NCBI RefSeq assembly: GCF_002631205.1
Contig: NZ_PDLO01000002.1
Span: 248,001 to 312,000, forward strand
Direction of reading: 5' to 3'
DNA from: Neolewinella marina
Lineage (GTDB): Bacteria > Bacteroidota > Bacteroidia > Chitinophagales > Saprospiraceae
Length of the DNA: 64,000 nt
Shown here: positions 52,709-61,974 of the stretch, piece by piece
How positions within the stretch are numbered: the stretch's first letter is position 1
Layout of the letters: each line of letters begins with the position of its first letter
The notes under the pieces: generated by a model
The model's database searches: none
What the model was told of the DNA's origin: nothing
What the model saw: the letters and a program-made list of their open reading frames with translations, nothing else
Program-made: the position numbers and the translations under genes

Positions 52709-53800
52709 ATGCGCTACTACATCATCGCCGGCGAAGCATCGGGCGACCTCCACGGCGCCCGCCTCGTGTCCGCCCTGCGCGCACAGGACCCCGCGGCGGA
52801 GATCCGGGCCTGGGGTGGCGACCTGATGCAAGAAGCCGGGGCGGAGGTGGTAAAGCACTACCGCGACCTGGCGTTTATGGGTTTCGTGGAGGTGGTGATG
52901 AACCTGCGCACCATTCTGGCAAATTTCAGGGAGTGTCAGGCGGATATTGATGCCTTCCGGCCGGACCGGCTGATCCTCATCGACTACCCCGGCTTTAACC
53001 TGCGGATCGCGAAGTGGGCGCGCCCCCGGGGCTACGACATCAGCTACTACATCAGTCCACAGATCTGGGCGTGGCACACCAGCCGAGTACACCAGATCAA
53101 GGCCAACGTGGACCGGATGCTGGTAATCCTGCCCTTTGAGCCAGCCTTTTACGCCCGCTACGGAGTGGAGGCCACCTTCGTCGGACACCCCCTGCTCGAC
53201 GTGGTGCGCGAGGTAGAGGACCGCCCCGCTACCCACATCGCCCTGCTGCCCGGCTCCCGCAAGCAGGAGATCAGCCGCAGCTTACCCGTGATGCTCGCCG
53301 CGGCCGCCCGGTTGCCCGGGGAACGGTTCGTGGTGGCCGGAGCCCCGAGCCAGGACCGGGACGTATACGACCGACTGCTGGAGGAATGCGGAAGCCCTGC
53401 AAACGTGGAATTGGTCAGCGGACGCACCTACGAGGTACTAGCCGGAGCCCGCGCGGCGGCGGTGACCAGCGGCACGGCTACCCTGGAGACGGCCCTCTTC
53501 GGCGTACCCCAGGTGGTATGCTACCGCGGCAACTCGCTGAATTACTGGCTGGCCCGGAAACTGGTGGCGAGTCGGATCAAGTACATTTCCCTGGTCAACC
53601 TGGTGATGGACCGCCCGGTAGTAACCGAACTCATCCAGCACAATTTCTCCGCCGAGCGCCTGACCGAAGAGCTACAAAAAACAATTGCCGGCCCCGAGCG
53701 GGACCGGCAACTGAGCGATCTGGCCGAATTGCGCCAAGCCCTCGGGGAGGGCGGGGCGGCCGGGCGAGCGGCGGCGGCCATTATTGCGGATAAACCTTAG
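52709..53800 (+). CDS. lpxB: Lipid-A-disaccharide synthase
   Basis: A 363-residue GT19 glycosyltransferase forming the disaccharide of lipid A at the inner membrane. It starts MRYYIIAGEASGDLHGARLV (family hallmark GEASGD). Other motifs are MGFVEVVMNL, LILIDYPGFNLRIAKW, YYISPQIWAWH and VTSGTATLETALFGVPQVV. Length is typical. Its stop overlaps the convergent YqaE-like gene by 4 nt. The organism therefore makes lipid A. Confidence 0.95.
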   Translation: MRYYIIAGEASGDLHGARLVSALRAQDPAAEIRAWGGDLMQEAGAEVVKHYRDLAFMGFVEVVMNLRTILANFRECQADIDAFRPDRLILIDYPGFNLRIAKWARPRGYDISYYISPQIWAWHTSRVHQIKANVDRMLVILPFEPAFYARYGVEATFVGHPLLDVVREVEDRPATHIALLPGSRKQEISRSLPVMLAAAARLPGERFVVAGAPSQDRDVYDRLLEECGSPANVELVSGRTYEVLAGARAAAVTSGTATLETALFGVPQVVCYRGNSLNYWLARKLVASRIKYISLVNLVMDRPVVTELIQHNFSAERLTEELQKTIAGPERDRQLSDLAELRQALGEGGAAGRAAAAIIADKP

Positions 53801-54213
53801 GCGTTACCGAAGATGACCAACAGGGCGTAGATCAATCCCGGCAGGTAGAACAGCAGGGTGAGCAGCAGGGCAATCCAGAACTTGCTGTTGAGCTCACCCT
53901 GGTGTACCAGCACGGCTACCGGGGGCAGCAGGATGGCCAGGATGACCAGCAGGATGGTATTGGTGTCGGCGTCCTGGTAGTCCTTCAGGGCAGATTTGAC
54001 GGCCTTGCGCTGCTCGCGCTTCAGTTCGCGGCGTTCCTTGCCGGTCATTTCCTTGAGCGACTCACGGTATTCGCGGGCGGCAGCGAGGGCTTCGGCTTCG
54101 GTGGGAGTGGTAGCCGCGGGAGAGGAGTTAGCGGGTACGACGATGGCGGCCTGAAGGCTGCCAAAGAGCATCGTCACCAGCAACAAGCTGAGGGTAAGGT
54201 AGCGTTGGCTCAT
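53797..54213 (-). CDS. YqaE/Pmp3-like membrane protein with N-terminal extension
   Basis: A 138-residue protein. A signal-like helix is at residues 5-22. A charged helical segment (SLKEMTGKERRELKREQRKA) follows. The C-terminal 55 residues are a YqaE/Pmp3 two-helix domain: ILLVILAILLPPVAVLVHQG and FWIALLLTLLFYLPGLIYAL. Pmp3 proteins are small membrane proteins linked to salt and membrane stress. The extended N-terminus is common in Bacteroidota versions. Upstream is a nested hairpin (54219-54254). Confidence 0.82.
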   Translation of the reverse strand: MSQRYLTLSLLLVTMLFGSLQAAIVVPANSSPAATTPTEAEALAAAREYRESLKEMTGKERRELKREQRKAVKSALKDYQDADTNTILLVILAILLPPVAVLVHQGELNSKFWIALLLTLLFYLPGLIYALLVIFGNA

Positions 54214-54218
54214 AGGAT

Positions 54219-54254
54219 GTGGGAATTGCGTGTCGGCAATATTGCCATTCCCAC
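54219..54254. promoter_or_regulatory. Nested inverted repeat upstream of the YqaE-like gene
   Basis: GTGGGAAT (54219-54226) pairs with ATTCCCAC (54247-54254) and encloses a 12-bp perfect palindrome GGCAATATTGCC (54235-54246). The core GCAATATTGCC recurs at 62674-62684 in front of the phosphohexomutase gene. Possible regulator site. Confidence 0.45.
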
Positions 54255-54305
54255 AAACCGGGTTTATTGGCCAAGGTTTGTTGCCCGCCTGCTGTTTTTA
54301 CGGTC

Positions 54306-55169
54306 CTAGAAAGAGTAACATCCGTTACCGCCACCACCCCAGTTGCCCAGGCGGATGCCGAGCGTCAGGTTGATGAGGTAGTAGAAGTCGTTGGACTCTC
54401 CGCCCCGTGCGTACACCAGGTCGGCCGGTGCTTCGGCGGGATCGACGGCCGGGTTGGAGAAGTAGGCCCCCTGGGTGCTCGACTGGGGGTTGGACAACAC
54501 GTCGAGGTAGTTCACCCGCCGACCGGAAATGTCATCCAGGTAGTCGGTTCCGGTAAACCGGCCACTGACCTCACCACCGAGCACGAAACGCTCGCCGAGC
54601 TTGGCGCGCACGCCCGCTCCCAGGTGGAAGGTGGTGATGTCCAGCTCGTAGGGCACGGGCTCGTATTCGCCGCCGGCCACGCCCTGGGCTTCCGTCCGCA
54701 GTGGCTGCAGGTCATAGTACACCCCATCGATCTGCGACTGGGGGTTGAAGGAGGTCCGCCCGATGCCCGCCATCACGTAGGGAGCAATAAAGCGGTCCTC
54801 GGGATCGCCGAGGTAGAACAGGTCCAGTTCCGCAGCGAGGCTGAACTCCCGAATCTTGGAGCGGAAATCCCGGGTGACGGTAACCGAATTACCGCGGCCG
54901 TCCGGCAAGTTGGTATTCTGTTCCGCGGCTATGTTGCCGAAGATGCCGTTGAAGCGGAACCCCACCCGGCTCACGGGGCGGTAGCGCAGGTAGAACCCGC
55001 CGAAAGTGTTCCAGTCCTTCAGGAAGCCCATTCCGGGATCGCTTAGGTCGCCGTTGTAGGGCATGTCTCCACCCTGCACACCCAGTTCGAAATATTGCTG
55101 GGCGGCCAGCTTGGGCGACAGCAGCATACAAAGCGCCACCAGCAGGCTAAAGGAGATCGATGTTTTCAT
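54306..55169 (-). CDS. DUF6089-like outer-membrane beta-barrel protein
   Basis: A 287-residue protein with a signal peptide at 1-23 (SISFSLLVALCMLLSPKLAAQ). Strands follow: YFELGVQGGDMPYNGDL, FGGFYLRYRPVSRVGFRFNG, APYVMAGIGRTSF, TFHLGAGVRAKLGERFVLGG and NLTLGIRLGN. This is the DUF6089 pattern, an OmpA-like barrel family common in Bacteroidota. The ATG at 55169 matches the signal peptide; an upstream ATG at 55235 is too far. The gene is single, with the upstream 296 bp holding no other gene. Confidence 0.8.
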   Translation of the reverse strand: MKTSISFSLLVALCMLLSPKLAAQQYFELGVQGGDMPYNGDLSDPGMGFLKDWNTFGGFYLRYRPVSRVGFRFNGIFGNIAAEQNTNLPDGRGNSVTVTRDFRSKIREFSLAAELDLFYLGDPEDRFIAPYVMAGIGRTSFNPQSQIDGVYYDLQPLRTEAQGVAGGEYEPVPYELDITTFHLGAGVRAKLGERFVLGGEVSGRFTGTDYLDDISGRRVNYLDVLSNPQSSTQGAYFSNPAVDPAEAPADLVYARGGESNDFYYLINLTLGIRLGNWGGGGNGCYSF

Positions 55170-55465
55170 TTTGCTTGGTTTCAATCTGATGCGGTGAAAA
55201 GAGACGCGGGGTATAACGCACAATAAACTGTACACCCCCCCGGAAAATTGTTGCAGCCGCCCCGGAGCGCGTCACGCACGGCAAAAGCTGTCCGCCGGGC
55301 GCCAGGACGGATACGATGAGGCCGGAAGGGTGAATTGAGGAAGTGAATCGCCGCCGGTAAAGTGTGCGACACATTTCACCCGTTAGTACCCCCTTTCTTC
55401 ACAGAATGTTCAAAAAACCGACCCCGCGTCACCTTTTGCCCACGAATGCGTTTCCTTTGTGATAC

Positions 55466-57286
55466 ATGGTTACCTCCCCCCAACAGCCCGAAGAAGTTAA
55501 GCCGCGGATCACCAAGGATCGGCTGAACCGTTCGTTGCGCATTTTCGACTACGTCTGGCGCTACCGCTGGCTCTTTTTACTCAGCTTCGTCATCCTCGGC
55601 GTCAGCAGCCTGGTCTTCCTCACCATCCTCCAGTTGCCGGGGGAGGCGCTCAACGTTTACGTGGGCGAGGGGAATTATGGCCTGACCATCGACGAAATCT
55701 TCCTCCTCCTGGCGGTCCTCATCGTGGCCCAGGCGCCCCTGAGCTTTCTACGCGTCCGTATCCAGGCCATCGTCAGCGAGCGGGCCATGGCCTCACTGCG
55801 CAAGGACCTCTTCGCCAAGATCCTGCGGCTGAACATTCCCTTTTTCGAGCGCAGCCGCGTTGGCGAATTGACCAGCCGGATTACCAACGACATCACCCAG
55901 ATCCAGGGCATTTTCAGCCTGACGCTCACGGAGTTCGCCCGCCAGATCATCATCCTGCTCGGGGCGATCACCTATATCCTCTTCACCATGTACAAGCTGG
56001 CCCTGGTCAGCCTGCTCATCTTCCCGGCGGTGGTGATCGCGGCCATGTTCTTCGGCAAGTACCTGCGGCGCATGACCAAGGAGCGGCAGGAGAAACTGGC
56101 CCAGAGCAACGTCATCGTCGAGGAAACCCTCCAGAGCATCGCCACCGTCAAGGCCTACACCAACGAGGAATTTGAACTCGACCGTTACTCCCGCAGCATC
56201 GACGATACGGTGGACATTTCCATCCGTACGGCCAACGTTCGCGGACTCTTCTCGGCCTTCATCGTTACGGTGATGTTCGGGGCCCTGTTCTACATCATCT
56301 ACCGCGCCATCCTGCTGGTCGAAGCCGGTGAGCTGCCGGTCGGCGACCTGTTCTCCTTCGTGGTCTTCACGGCCATCATCGGGGCGGGCATCGCCAGTCT
56401 GGGCAATTTCTACACCGAAATTGTCTCCGCCCTGGGCGCCTCCGACCGGGTGGTGGACATTCTGGACAGCGAGGAAACCGAGGAGGTGGCGCGCACGCAG
56501 GTGCCACGACCAGTCGCGAATGCCACGACCCGCAGCCCCCTGGCCGGAGCCATCCGCTACCGCAACGTGGGCTTCTCCTACCCTACCCGCCCGGACGTGA
56601 CCGTACTATCGGGCATCGACCTGAACGTAGCCCCCGGTGAAAAGGTAGCCCTGGTGGGCGCCAGTGGCAGTGGCAAGTCTACCCTGGTAAAACTCCTCCT
56701 GCGCTTCTACCCCGTTTCCCACGGGCAGATCACGGTCGACGGCCGGAACATCGAGGATTTCGACCTCCACGACTTCCGCGACCAGCTCGCGCTGGTTCCC
56801 CAGGAGGTCCTGCTGTTTGGCGGCACCATCCGCGAGAACATCACCTACGGCAACCTCACGGCCACCGAAGCCGAAATCCGCGAGGCGGCCCGCAAGGCCA
56901 ACGCCCTGGACTTCATCGACGGCTTCCCGGAAGGGCTGGACACCGTGGTCGGCGACCGGGGCATCCAGCTCAGCGGCGGCCAGCGGCAGCGGGTAGCCAT
57001 CGCCCGCGCCATCCTCAAGGACCCCAAAATCCTCCTGCTCGACGAGGCCACCAGCAGCCTCGACGCCGAAAGCGAACGGGTAGTGCAGGAAGCCCTCGAC
57101 AACCTGATGGAGGGCCGCACCAGCATCATCATCGCCCACCGCCTGGCTACCATCCGCGACGTCGACCGCATCTACGTCATCGAGAACGGTACCATCGTCG
57201 AGTCCGGCACCCACCACCAACTCAGCGGCCGCCCCCACGGTGCGTACTCCGCCCTGGCCCGCCTGCAATTCGACCTGGCCGAATGA
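55466..57286 (+). CDS. ABC exporter, fused permease-ATPase (ABCB/MsbA type)
   Basis: A 606-residue half-transporter. Six transmembrane helices lie in residues 30-320 (e.g. WLFLLSFVILGVSSLVFLTI, IIILLGAITYILFTMYKLA, FSFVVFTAIIGAGIA). The nucleotide-binding domain follows: Walker A GASGSGKSTLVK, Q-loop LVPQEVLLFGGTI, signature LSGGQRQRVAIARAI, Walker B ILLLDEATSSLD, H-loop IIIAHRLAT. It exports a lipid or other hydrophobic substrate. A TTCCTTTG box ends 6 nt before the ATG. It overlaps murB by 4 nt (ATGA). Confidence 0.92.
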   Translation: MVTSPQQPEEVKPRITKDRLNRSLRIFDYVWRYRWLFLLSFVILGVSSLVFLTILQLPGEALNVYVGEGNYGLTIDEIFLLLAVLIVAQAPLSFLRVRIQAIVSERAMASLRKDLFAKILRLNIPFFERSRVGELTSRITNDITQIQGIFSLTLTEFARQIIILLGAITYILFTMYKLALVSLLIFPAVVIAAMFFGKYLRRMTKERQEKLAQSNVIVEETLQSIATVKAYTNEEFELDRYSRSIDDTVDISIRTANVRGLFSAFIVTVMFGALFYIIYRAILLVEAGELPVGDLFSFVVFTAIIGAGIASLGNFYTEIVSALGASDRVVDILDSEETEEVARTQVPRPVANATTRSPLAGAIRYRNVGFSYPTRPDVTVLSGIDLNVAPGEKVALVGASGSGKSTLVKLLLRFYPVSHGQITVDGRNIEDFDLHDFRDQLALVPQEVLLFGGTIRENITYGNLTATEAEIREAARKANALDFIDGFPEGLDTVVGDRGIQLSGGQRQRVAIARAILKDPKILLLDEATSSLDAESERVVQEALDNLMEGRTSIIIAHRLATIRDVDRIYVIENGTIVESGTHHQLSGRPHGAYSALARLQFDLAE

Positions 57287-58284
57287 GAGAAAACGTCGAC
57301 CTGCGCCGCTGCAACACCTTCGGCCTCCCCGCCGTAGCCGAACGCTACCTGCCCCTTACCGACCCCGCCCAGCTGGCCAGCCCCGAATTTCGCCAGCCCC
57401 CTACCCTGGTGCTCGGCGGCGGCAGCAACCTCCTCCTCCTGGAGAAAATTCCGGGCCTGACGGTCCACGTTCTGATGAGTGGTATTGCCCACGCCGACGG
57501 CCGCGGCCGCTTCCGGGTACGGGCGGGCACCGACTGGAACCAGTTCGTGCGCTACACCCTCGACAACGACTTTCCGGGGCTGGAAAACCTCATCCTCATC
57601 CCCGGCACGGTCGGCGCCGCCCCCGTCCAGAACATCGGGGCTTACGGGGCCGAAGTAGCCGAATTCATCACCGCCGTCCACGCCTGGGAGTACGGCCATG
57701 GCATGGTAGAGCTCTCCCCGGAAGATTGTGCCTTCGGCTACCGCGACAGCCGCTTCAAGCGTGAGCCCGGTCGCTTTCTGATCACGGCGGTCGACTTCGA
57801 CCTCAGCGGCCGCCGTCCCCTGAAACTCGAGTACGGCGCCATCACCGCCGAACTGGAAGCCGCCGGCATCACCGACCCCACGCCCCGCGACGTGGCAAAT
57901 GCCGTCACCCGTATCCGGCGCAGCAAGCTGCCCGACTGGTTCTTCCTCGGCAACAGCGGCAGCTTCTTCAAGAACCCGGTTGTAGCGCGCAGCCACTACG
58001 CCGCCCTCCAGGCCGACCACCCCGACCTGCCCGCCTACCCCATCGACGACGACTATGTGAAGCTGCCCGCGGGCTGGCTCATCGACCGCGCCGGACTGCG
58101 CGGTGCCGGCAATGAAAAGGTGGGCACCTACGAGCGACAGGCCCTGGTGATGGTCAACCGCGGTGGGGCTACCGGCCGCGACGTACTCGCATTCAGCGAA
58201 AACGTCCGGGGCGAAGTGATGAACCGCTTTGGCGTGGAGATCGAGCGGGAAGTCCAGCTCGTACCGAACGGTACGGCCCACTAA
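57283..58284 (+). CDS. murB: UDP-N-acetylenolpyruvoylglucosamine reductase
   Basis: A 333-residue FAD enzyme of peptidoglycan synthesis (type I, as in E. coli). Motifs: NTFGLPAVAERYL, LVLGGGSNLLLLE, LILIPGTVGAAPVQNIGAYG (FAD binding), FGYRDSRFK, and LGNSGSFFKNP with the catalytic Ser, then AGWLIDRAGLRG. It begins within the ABC exporter stop, so it is translationally coupled, and glycosyltransferase gene follows 65 bp later. Confidence 0.95.
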   Translation: MRENVDLRRCNTFGLPAVAERYLPLTDPAQLASPEFRQPPTLVLGGGSNLLLLEKIPGLTVHVLMSGIAHADGRGRFRVRAGTDWNQFVRYTLDNDFPGLENLILIPGTVGAAPVQNIGAYGAEVAEFITAVHAWEYGHGMVELSPEDCAFGYRDSRFKREPGRFLITAVDFDLSGRRPLKLEYGAITAELEAAGITDPTPRDVANAVTRIRRSKLPDWFFLGNSGSFFKNPVVARSHYAALQADHPDLPAYPIDDDYVKLPAGWLIDRAGLRGAGNEKVGTYERQALVMVNRGGATGRDVLAFSENVRGEVMNRFGVEIEREVQLVPNGTAH

Positions 58285-58349
58285 CCACGGCGGATTTCGC
58301 GATTTTTCCGAACCCCGCGGGCACCGGCGGGTTTCACCCGGGCCCCACC

Positions 58350-59525
58350 ATGATTGCCCTTCCCAAACTGCCGCCCCCCGCGCCCGCCCTGCGGATGTGC
58401 GTCACCGTCCCCGCCAAGGACGAGGCGGAGTATATCCGCGCTACCCTGCAGGCCCTGCACCGGCAAACCGACGCCCGGGGCCAGCGACTCTGCCCCGAGC
58501 TGTTCGAAGTCATCCTGCTGGCCAACAACTGTTCGGACGCCACCGCCGCGGTAGCCCGGCGATTCAGCGCCGATTACCCGGATTTCCGCCTGCACGTAGT
58601 GGAGATGACTCTGCCCGGTGAATGGGCCTGCGTGGGCATGGCCCGCAAGCTCATGATGGACGAAGCCGCCCGCCGCCTCCCGCCCGGGGGCATCATCGCC
58701 ATGACGGACGCTGATACCCGGGTCGACCGCCAGTGGGTACACGCTACGCTTCGCGCCTTCGACCGCGGCGCGCGTGCGGTGGGCGGACGCGTGATCGTCC
58801 CCCCCAGCGAACGGCAGGGTTACCGCAAGATCCACCTCCAGGACGTCACCTACCGCAGCCTGCAGACGTTGCTGGAATCGATGATTGACCCCCGCCCGGC
58901 CGATCCCTGGCCCCGCCATTTCCAGCACTACGGCCCCAGCCTCGCGGTGGGGGTGGCGGAGTACCTGGCCTGCGGCGGGATGCCCCCCGTGAAGTGCATC
59001 GAGGATGCCGCCTTCGCCTGGGCCCTGGAGCGCATCGACGTGGAATTCGTCCACGACCCGTCCGTGCGGGCCTATACTTCCGACCGCGACAGCAACCGCA
59101 TTGACGGGGTGGCCTTCAGCAAGTCGCTCAACGAGTGGACCCGCATGCTGGACGAAGGACGGCAACCCGTAGTCTTCGGTCTGCAGCACTGCATCCAGTT
59201 GTACAAGTGGAAGGTAGCCCTGCGCCGGGCCTTTTACGAACGACGGATCGGGGGACTCCCCGCCCTGCCCCACTTGGCGGAATATCTCTCCATGTCCCAG
59301 GATGAACTTCAGCGGCGGGTAGTGGAGGCGCCGACCTTTGGCGCCCTCTACCAGGACATCCGCCAGCTGCTGGAACGTACCCACGCTTTTTCCGACGCCC
59401 CCTTTCCGGAGGCCATCCGCGACCTGCGGCGGTTTACCCGTTCGGCCTGGACGCGCCGCGCTTCCTCCAAACGTCCAGCCGGTAGCGATCTTCCCGCCGC
59501 TGCCCTGGTTGGTCAAACCCTTTGA
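58350..59525 (+). CDS. Family 2 glycosyltransferase
   Basis: A 391-residue protein with a GT-A fold: CVTVPAKDEAEYIRATLQAL, then VILLANNCSDATAAVA and AMTDADTRVDRQWV (DxD at about residue 122). CGGMPPVKCIEDAAFAWAL is typical of GT2 acceptor regions (ED). No membrane helix is apparent. The last 30 residues (TRRASSKRPAGSDLPAA) are a low-complexity basic tail lying antisense to the PIG-L/methyltransferase gene (92-bp convergent overlap), so the true end may be earlier and extended by a stop change. Grouped with genes to 62.6 kb. Confidence 0.87.
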   Translation: MIALPKLPPPAPALRMCVTVPAKDEAEYIRATLQALHRQTDARGQRLCPELFEVILLANNCSDATAAVARRFSADYPDFRLHVVEMTLPGEWACVGMARKLMMDEAARRLPPGGIIAMTDADTRVDRQWVHATLRAFDRGARAVGGRVIVPPSERQGYRKIHLQDVTYRSLQTLLESMIDPRPADPWPRHFQHYGPSLAVGVAEYLACGGMPPVKCIEDAAFAWALERIDVEFVHDPSVRAYTSDRDSNRIDGVAFSKSLNEWTRMLDEGRQPVVFGLQHCIQLYKWKVALRRAFYERRIGGLPALPHLAEYLSMSQDELQRRVVEAPTFGALYQDIRQLLERTHAFSDAPFPEAIRDLRRFTRSAWTRRASSKRPAGSDLPAAALVGQTL

Positions 59526-60807
59526 GGGCCCGGCTGAAGGCCTCGTGCACTTCGTCGCCCGTCAGTGGGTAGTCCGGAACGTAGGGCGTATAGTGTACCA
59601 GCAGCAGTACGCCCCCCGGGCACAGGGCGGTCTGGATCAGTTCAATCGCCCGTTCCAGGTCGGCGTAGCCCCAGTAGTACCCCACTTCCGACAGTACGAT
59701 GAGGTCGAAGTTCTCGTCGGGGAATTCTGCCGGAATCGACATTTGCCGCAGCCGGACCCCGGACCTTCCGGAAAGCCTTTCCCGGGCTCGCTCCAGGGCG
59801 CGTTCGCTTACGTCCACCGCCAGCAGGTCATCGCAGCGTTCGGCGAGTTGCTCGGTGAGCACCCCGATCGAACAGCCGATTTCCAGGGCGTGGCTAAACC
59901 TTCCGGCGGGCAAGGCCGCCAGGGTGGCGGCGTACTTGGCGCGTTCGTATTCGCTGGTTTCGAACTGCCACGGGTCCTCACTTTCGCGGTAGACGGCGGC
60001 GAAGTAGTCCCCGCCAAGGCTGTGGTGGCGCTTCTCCGCGGGTTCAAAGTAAATTTCCCGGGGCCGGGTAAAGTGGCCGATCATGCCTTCCGTCAGCTGA
60101 AAGCCCTCGGGATCGTCGTCGATTACCCCGTTCCACTGGGAAGCGTGGGCCCGGATGGCGGAGAGTTTGCGGTCCATGACGTCGGCAACGTCCAGCGACC
60201 AGATCACCATCTCGCCCGGCCGGGGCAGATCCGTTAGATTGGTTGCTTCCCACATCCAGACCGGGTATTCTATCCAGCGCAGGCGTCGCTCAAGACGGTT
60301 CACGGTTGCGCGGCAGATGTCCCAGGTTGCCCGGTGATCCTCGTGGAGGTCGCGCCGCCAGGGCACGACGAAGGTATCGGCCTTCCAGGGGGTCACCAGG
60401 TTGGTCAGCGCGTCCACCGTGGCGGGAAATTCCGGTTGCCATTCGGCGGGTACTTGCCCGTCAGGCAGGCGGAGGAAGTGCACGTGGTCTTCCGGGATGC
60501 CCAGCAGGCCACAGGCGGCTATCGCCTCCCGTTCCCGCAGGGCCACCCGGGCCGCGCGGGGAAATTTCTCCGACCGGGGGTGGGACATCGCTCCGTCGCT
60601 CACGAACACCACCCGAACGGTTTGCCCGCGGGAGCTCAGGCGAAGGAGGAGGCCGCCGCAGCCGAGGGATTCATCGTCCGGGTGGGGGGAGAAAACCACG
60701 GTTGATTGCCAGGCCGCCAGGTCGCCTGCGGGGTGGACCGGGGCGTCCTCGTAGAGGGTCGCCTTGCGGCGGGCTACCTGGTCCGGATCAGTGGGCAGCA
60801 GGGTCAT
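59434..60807 (-). CDS. PIG-L deacetylase / class I methyltransferase fusion
   Basis: A 457-residue two-domain protein. Residues 30-250 are a PIG-L-family deacetylase: VVFSPHPDDESLGCGG (zinc motif HPDDE), WRRDLHEDHRATWD (H-x2-D/H). Residues 290-450 are a SAM-dependent methyltransferase: FSHALEIGCSIGVLTEQLAE (motif I), LLAVDVSERALERA and FDLIVLSEVGYYWGY (post-I/IV). N-deacetylation and methylation of the same, probably sugar, product is suggested. The ATG at 60807 overlaps the acyl-CoA-dehydrogenase stop by 20 nt, so they form an operon. Confidence 0.88.
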   Translation of the reverse strand: MTLLPTDPDQVARRKATLYEDAPVHPAGDLAAWQSTVVFSPHPDDESLGCGGLLLRLSSRGQTVRVVFVSDGAMSHPRSEKFPRAARVALREREAIAACGLLGIPEDHVHFLRLPDGQVPAEWQPEFPATVDALTNLVTPWKADTFVVPWRRDLHEDHRATWDICRATVNRLERRLRWIEYPVWMWEATNLTDLPRPGEMVIWSLDVADVMDRKLSAIRAHASQWNGVIDDDPEGFQLTEGMIGHFTRPREIYFEPAEKRHHSLGGDYFAAVYRESEDPWQFETSEYERAKYAATLAALPAGRFSHALEIGCSIGVLTEQLAERCDDLLAVDVSERALERARERLSGRSGVRLRQMSIPAEFPDENFDLIVLSEVGYYWGYADLERAIELIQTALCPGGVLLLVHYTPYVPDYPLTGDEVHEAFSRALKGFDQPGQRREDRYRLDVWRKRGASRPNG

Positions 60808-61894
60808 TCAGGTGATATTGTCCGACGGCTTCGAGCACGGCATCGGGGGCGGGTTGACGGAGGTACATCGTGAGATCGGCCTGCAGCCGTGCCAGGGGAT
60901 GGGGGTGCAGCAGGCCGCGGGCCCCTACGCACCGCTGCGCCAGTTCCAGGCAGGCCTCGCAGTAGCCGGCGATGGCCGTACGGGTCATGTTGGCGTAGTG
61001 AACGATGTGTGCCGGGTCGCCGCCCTGGTCGGCCAGTTGACCGGCGCGTTCCAGCCACAGGTGGCCGCTTTCGAGGTAGATGGCCATCTGGCCGACGCGG
61101 GTACGCTGGTATGGATCTTCGGTGCGGCCCACTTCACGCAGGTAGTCGCGGGTGGCTTCCAGCAGGGCCGCGCCCCCCCCCAGCTGAACGGCGGCGAAGC
61201 GGATGGCTCCGCCACTGAAGTAGGGTTGGCGGTTGTAGTCGTTCGGACCGCCCAGCAGGTCGGCGGCTTCCAGGGTGATGCCTGTGAAGTCGATCTTGTA
61301 ACTGACGCTGTTCCGCATACCGGCCGGATTCCAGAAGGACTCATCCACCCGCACGGGGTGGTCGTCCAGGGGCACGACCGCCATCTGCCAGCCACCCTGC
61401 AGGTTGCCAGTGATGAGGGGGCGGGTCACCCGCACCGATCCGCTGCAGAAGCTCTTGCTGCCGGTCACCTTCACCCGCCCGTCGGGGTCGGGGTGGAAGG
61501 AAATGCCATCGGCCATCTGGGTATTCCATACCCCGAAGAGGTGGCCCGCCCGGGCGTCGGCGAACCAGCGCGTCCGCTGGGTTTCCGTTCCGTAAATTCC
61601 GATCAGCTGAAGGGCGTTCACGTGGCCCTCGTAGATGCGCCCGACCGACAGGTTGGCCTGGCCGACCTCCTTCAGCAACCGCAGCTGGGCCGGGGTATGG
61701 CCGTGGCGTTGATCCAGCGGGGCGCCGGGCAGGGTGACCCCGAGCAGGCCCTCCGTGCGCAGGGCGTCCATCTCCCGGGTGGGGAAGCCGCCATCGGCGA
61801 AAGTAGACGGGGCCCAGGCGGCGAACCGCTGGCGCAACTCATCCCACCGGGCGGTGTCGAAGGGCGGGCGCTGATTGGAAATGGGTACGGACAT
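60788..61894 (-). CDS. Acyl-CoA-dehydrogenase-like flavoprotein
   Basis: A 368-residue protein of the ACAD fold: middle-domain motif LFGVWNTQMADGISFHP with VKVTGSKSFCSGSVRVTRPLI (the GxKxFxSG strand), and C-terminal helices with FAAVQLGGGAALLEATRDYL and CVGARGLLHPHPLARLQADL. The catalytic Glu of classical ACADs cannot be placed with certainty. It is not with other beta-oxidation genes but with a PIG-L/methyltransferase and a GT2, so it may act on a carbohydrate-linked or lipid-linked intermediate, perhaps as a hydroxylase. First gene of the two-gene unit. Confidence 0.82.
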   Translation of the reverse strand: MSVPISNQRPPFDTARWDELRQRFAAWAPSTFADGGFPTREMDALRTEGLLGVTLPGAPLDQRHGHTPAQLRLLKEVGQANLSVGRIYEGHVNALQLIGIYGTETQRTRWFADARAGHLFGVWNTQMADGISFHPDPDGRVKVTGSKSFCSGSVRVTRPLITGNLQGGWQMAVVPLDDHPVRVDESFWNPAGMRNSVSYKIDFTGITLEAADLLGGPNDYNRQPYFSGGAIRFAAVQLGGGAALLEATRDYLREVGRTEDPYQRTRVGQMAIYLESGHLWLERAGQLADQGGDPAHIVHYANMTRTAIAGYCEACLELAQRCVGARGLLHPHPLARLQADLTMYLRQPAPDAVLEAVGQYHLNDPAAH

Positions 61895-61974
61895 CGTTGT
61901 ACCAAAAGTGCCAACCCCGCCCCGGTGTTTGGGCCTGCGGGAAAAAATTCAGGAAGGAAGGCACCACGGATGCT

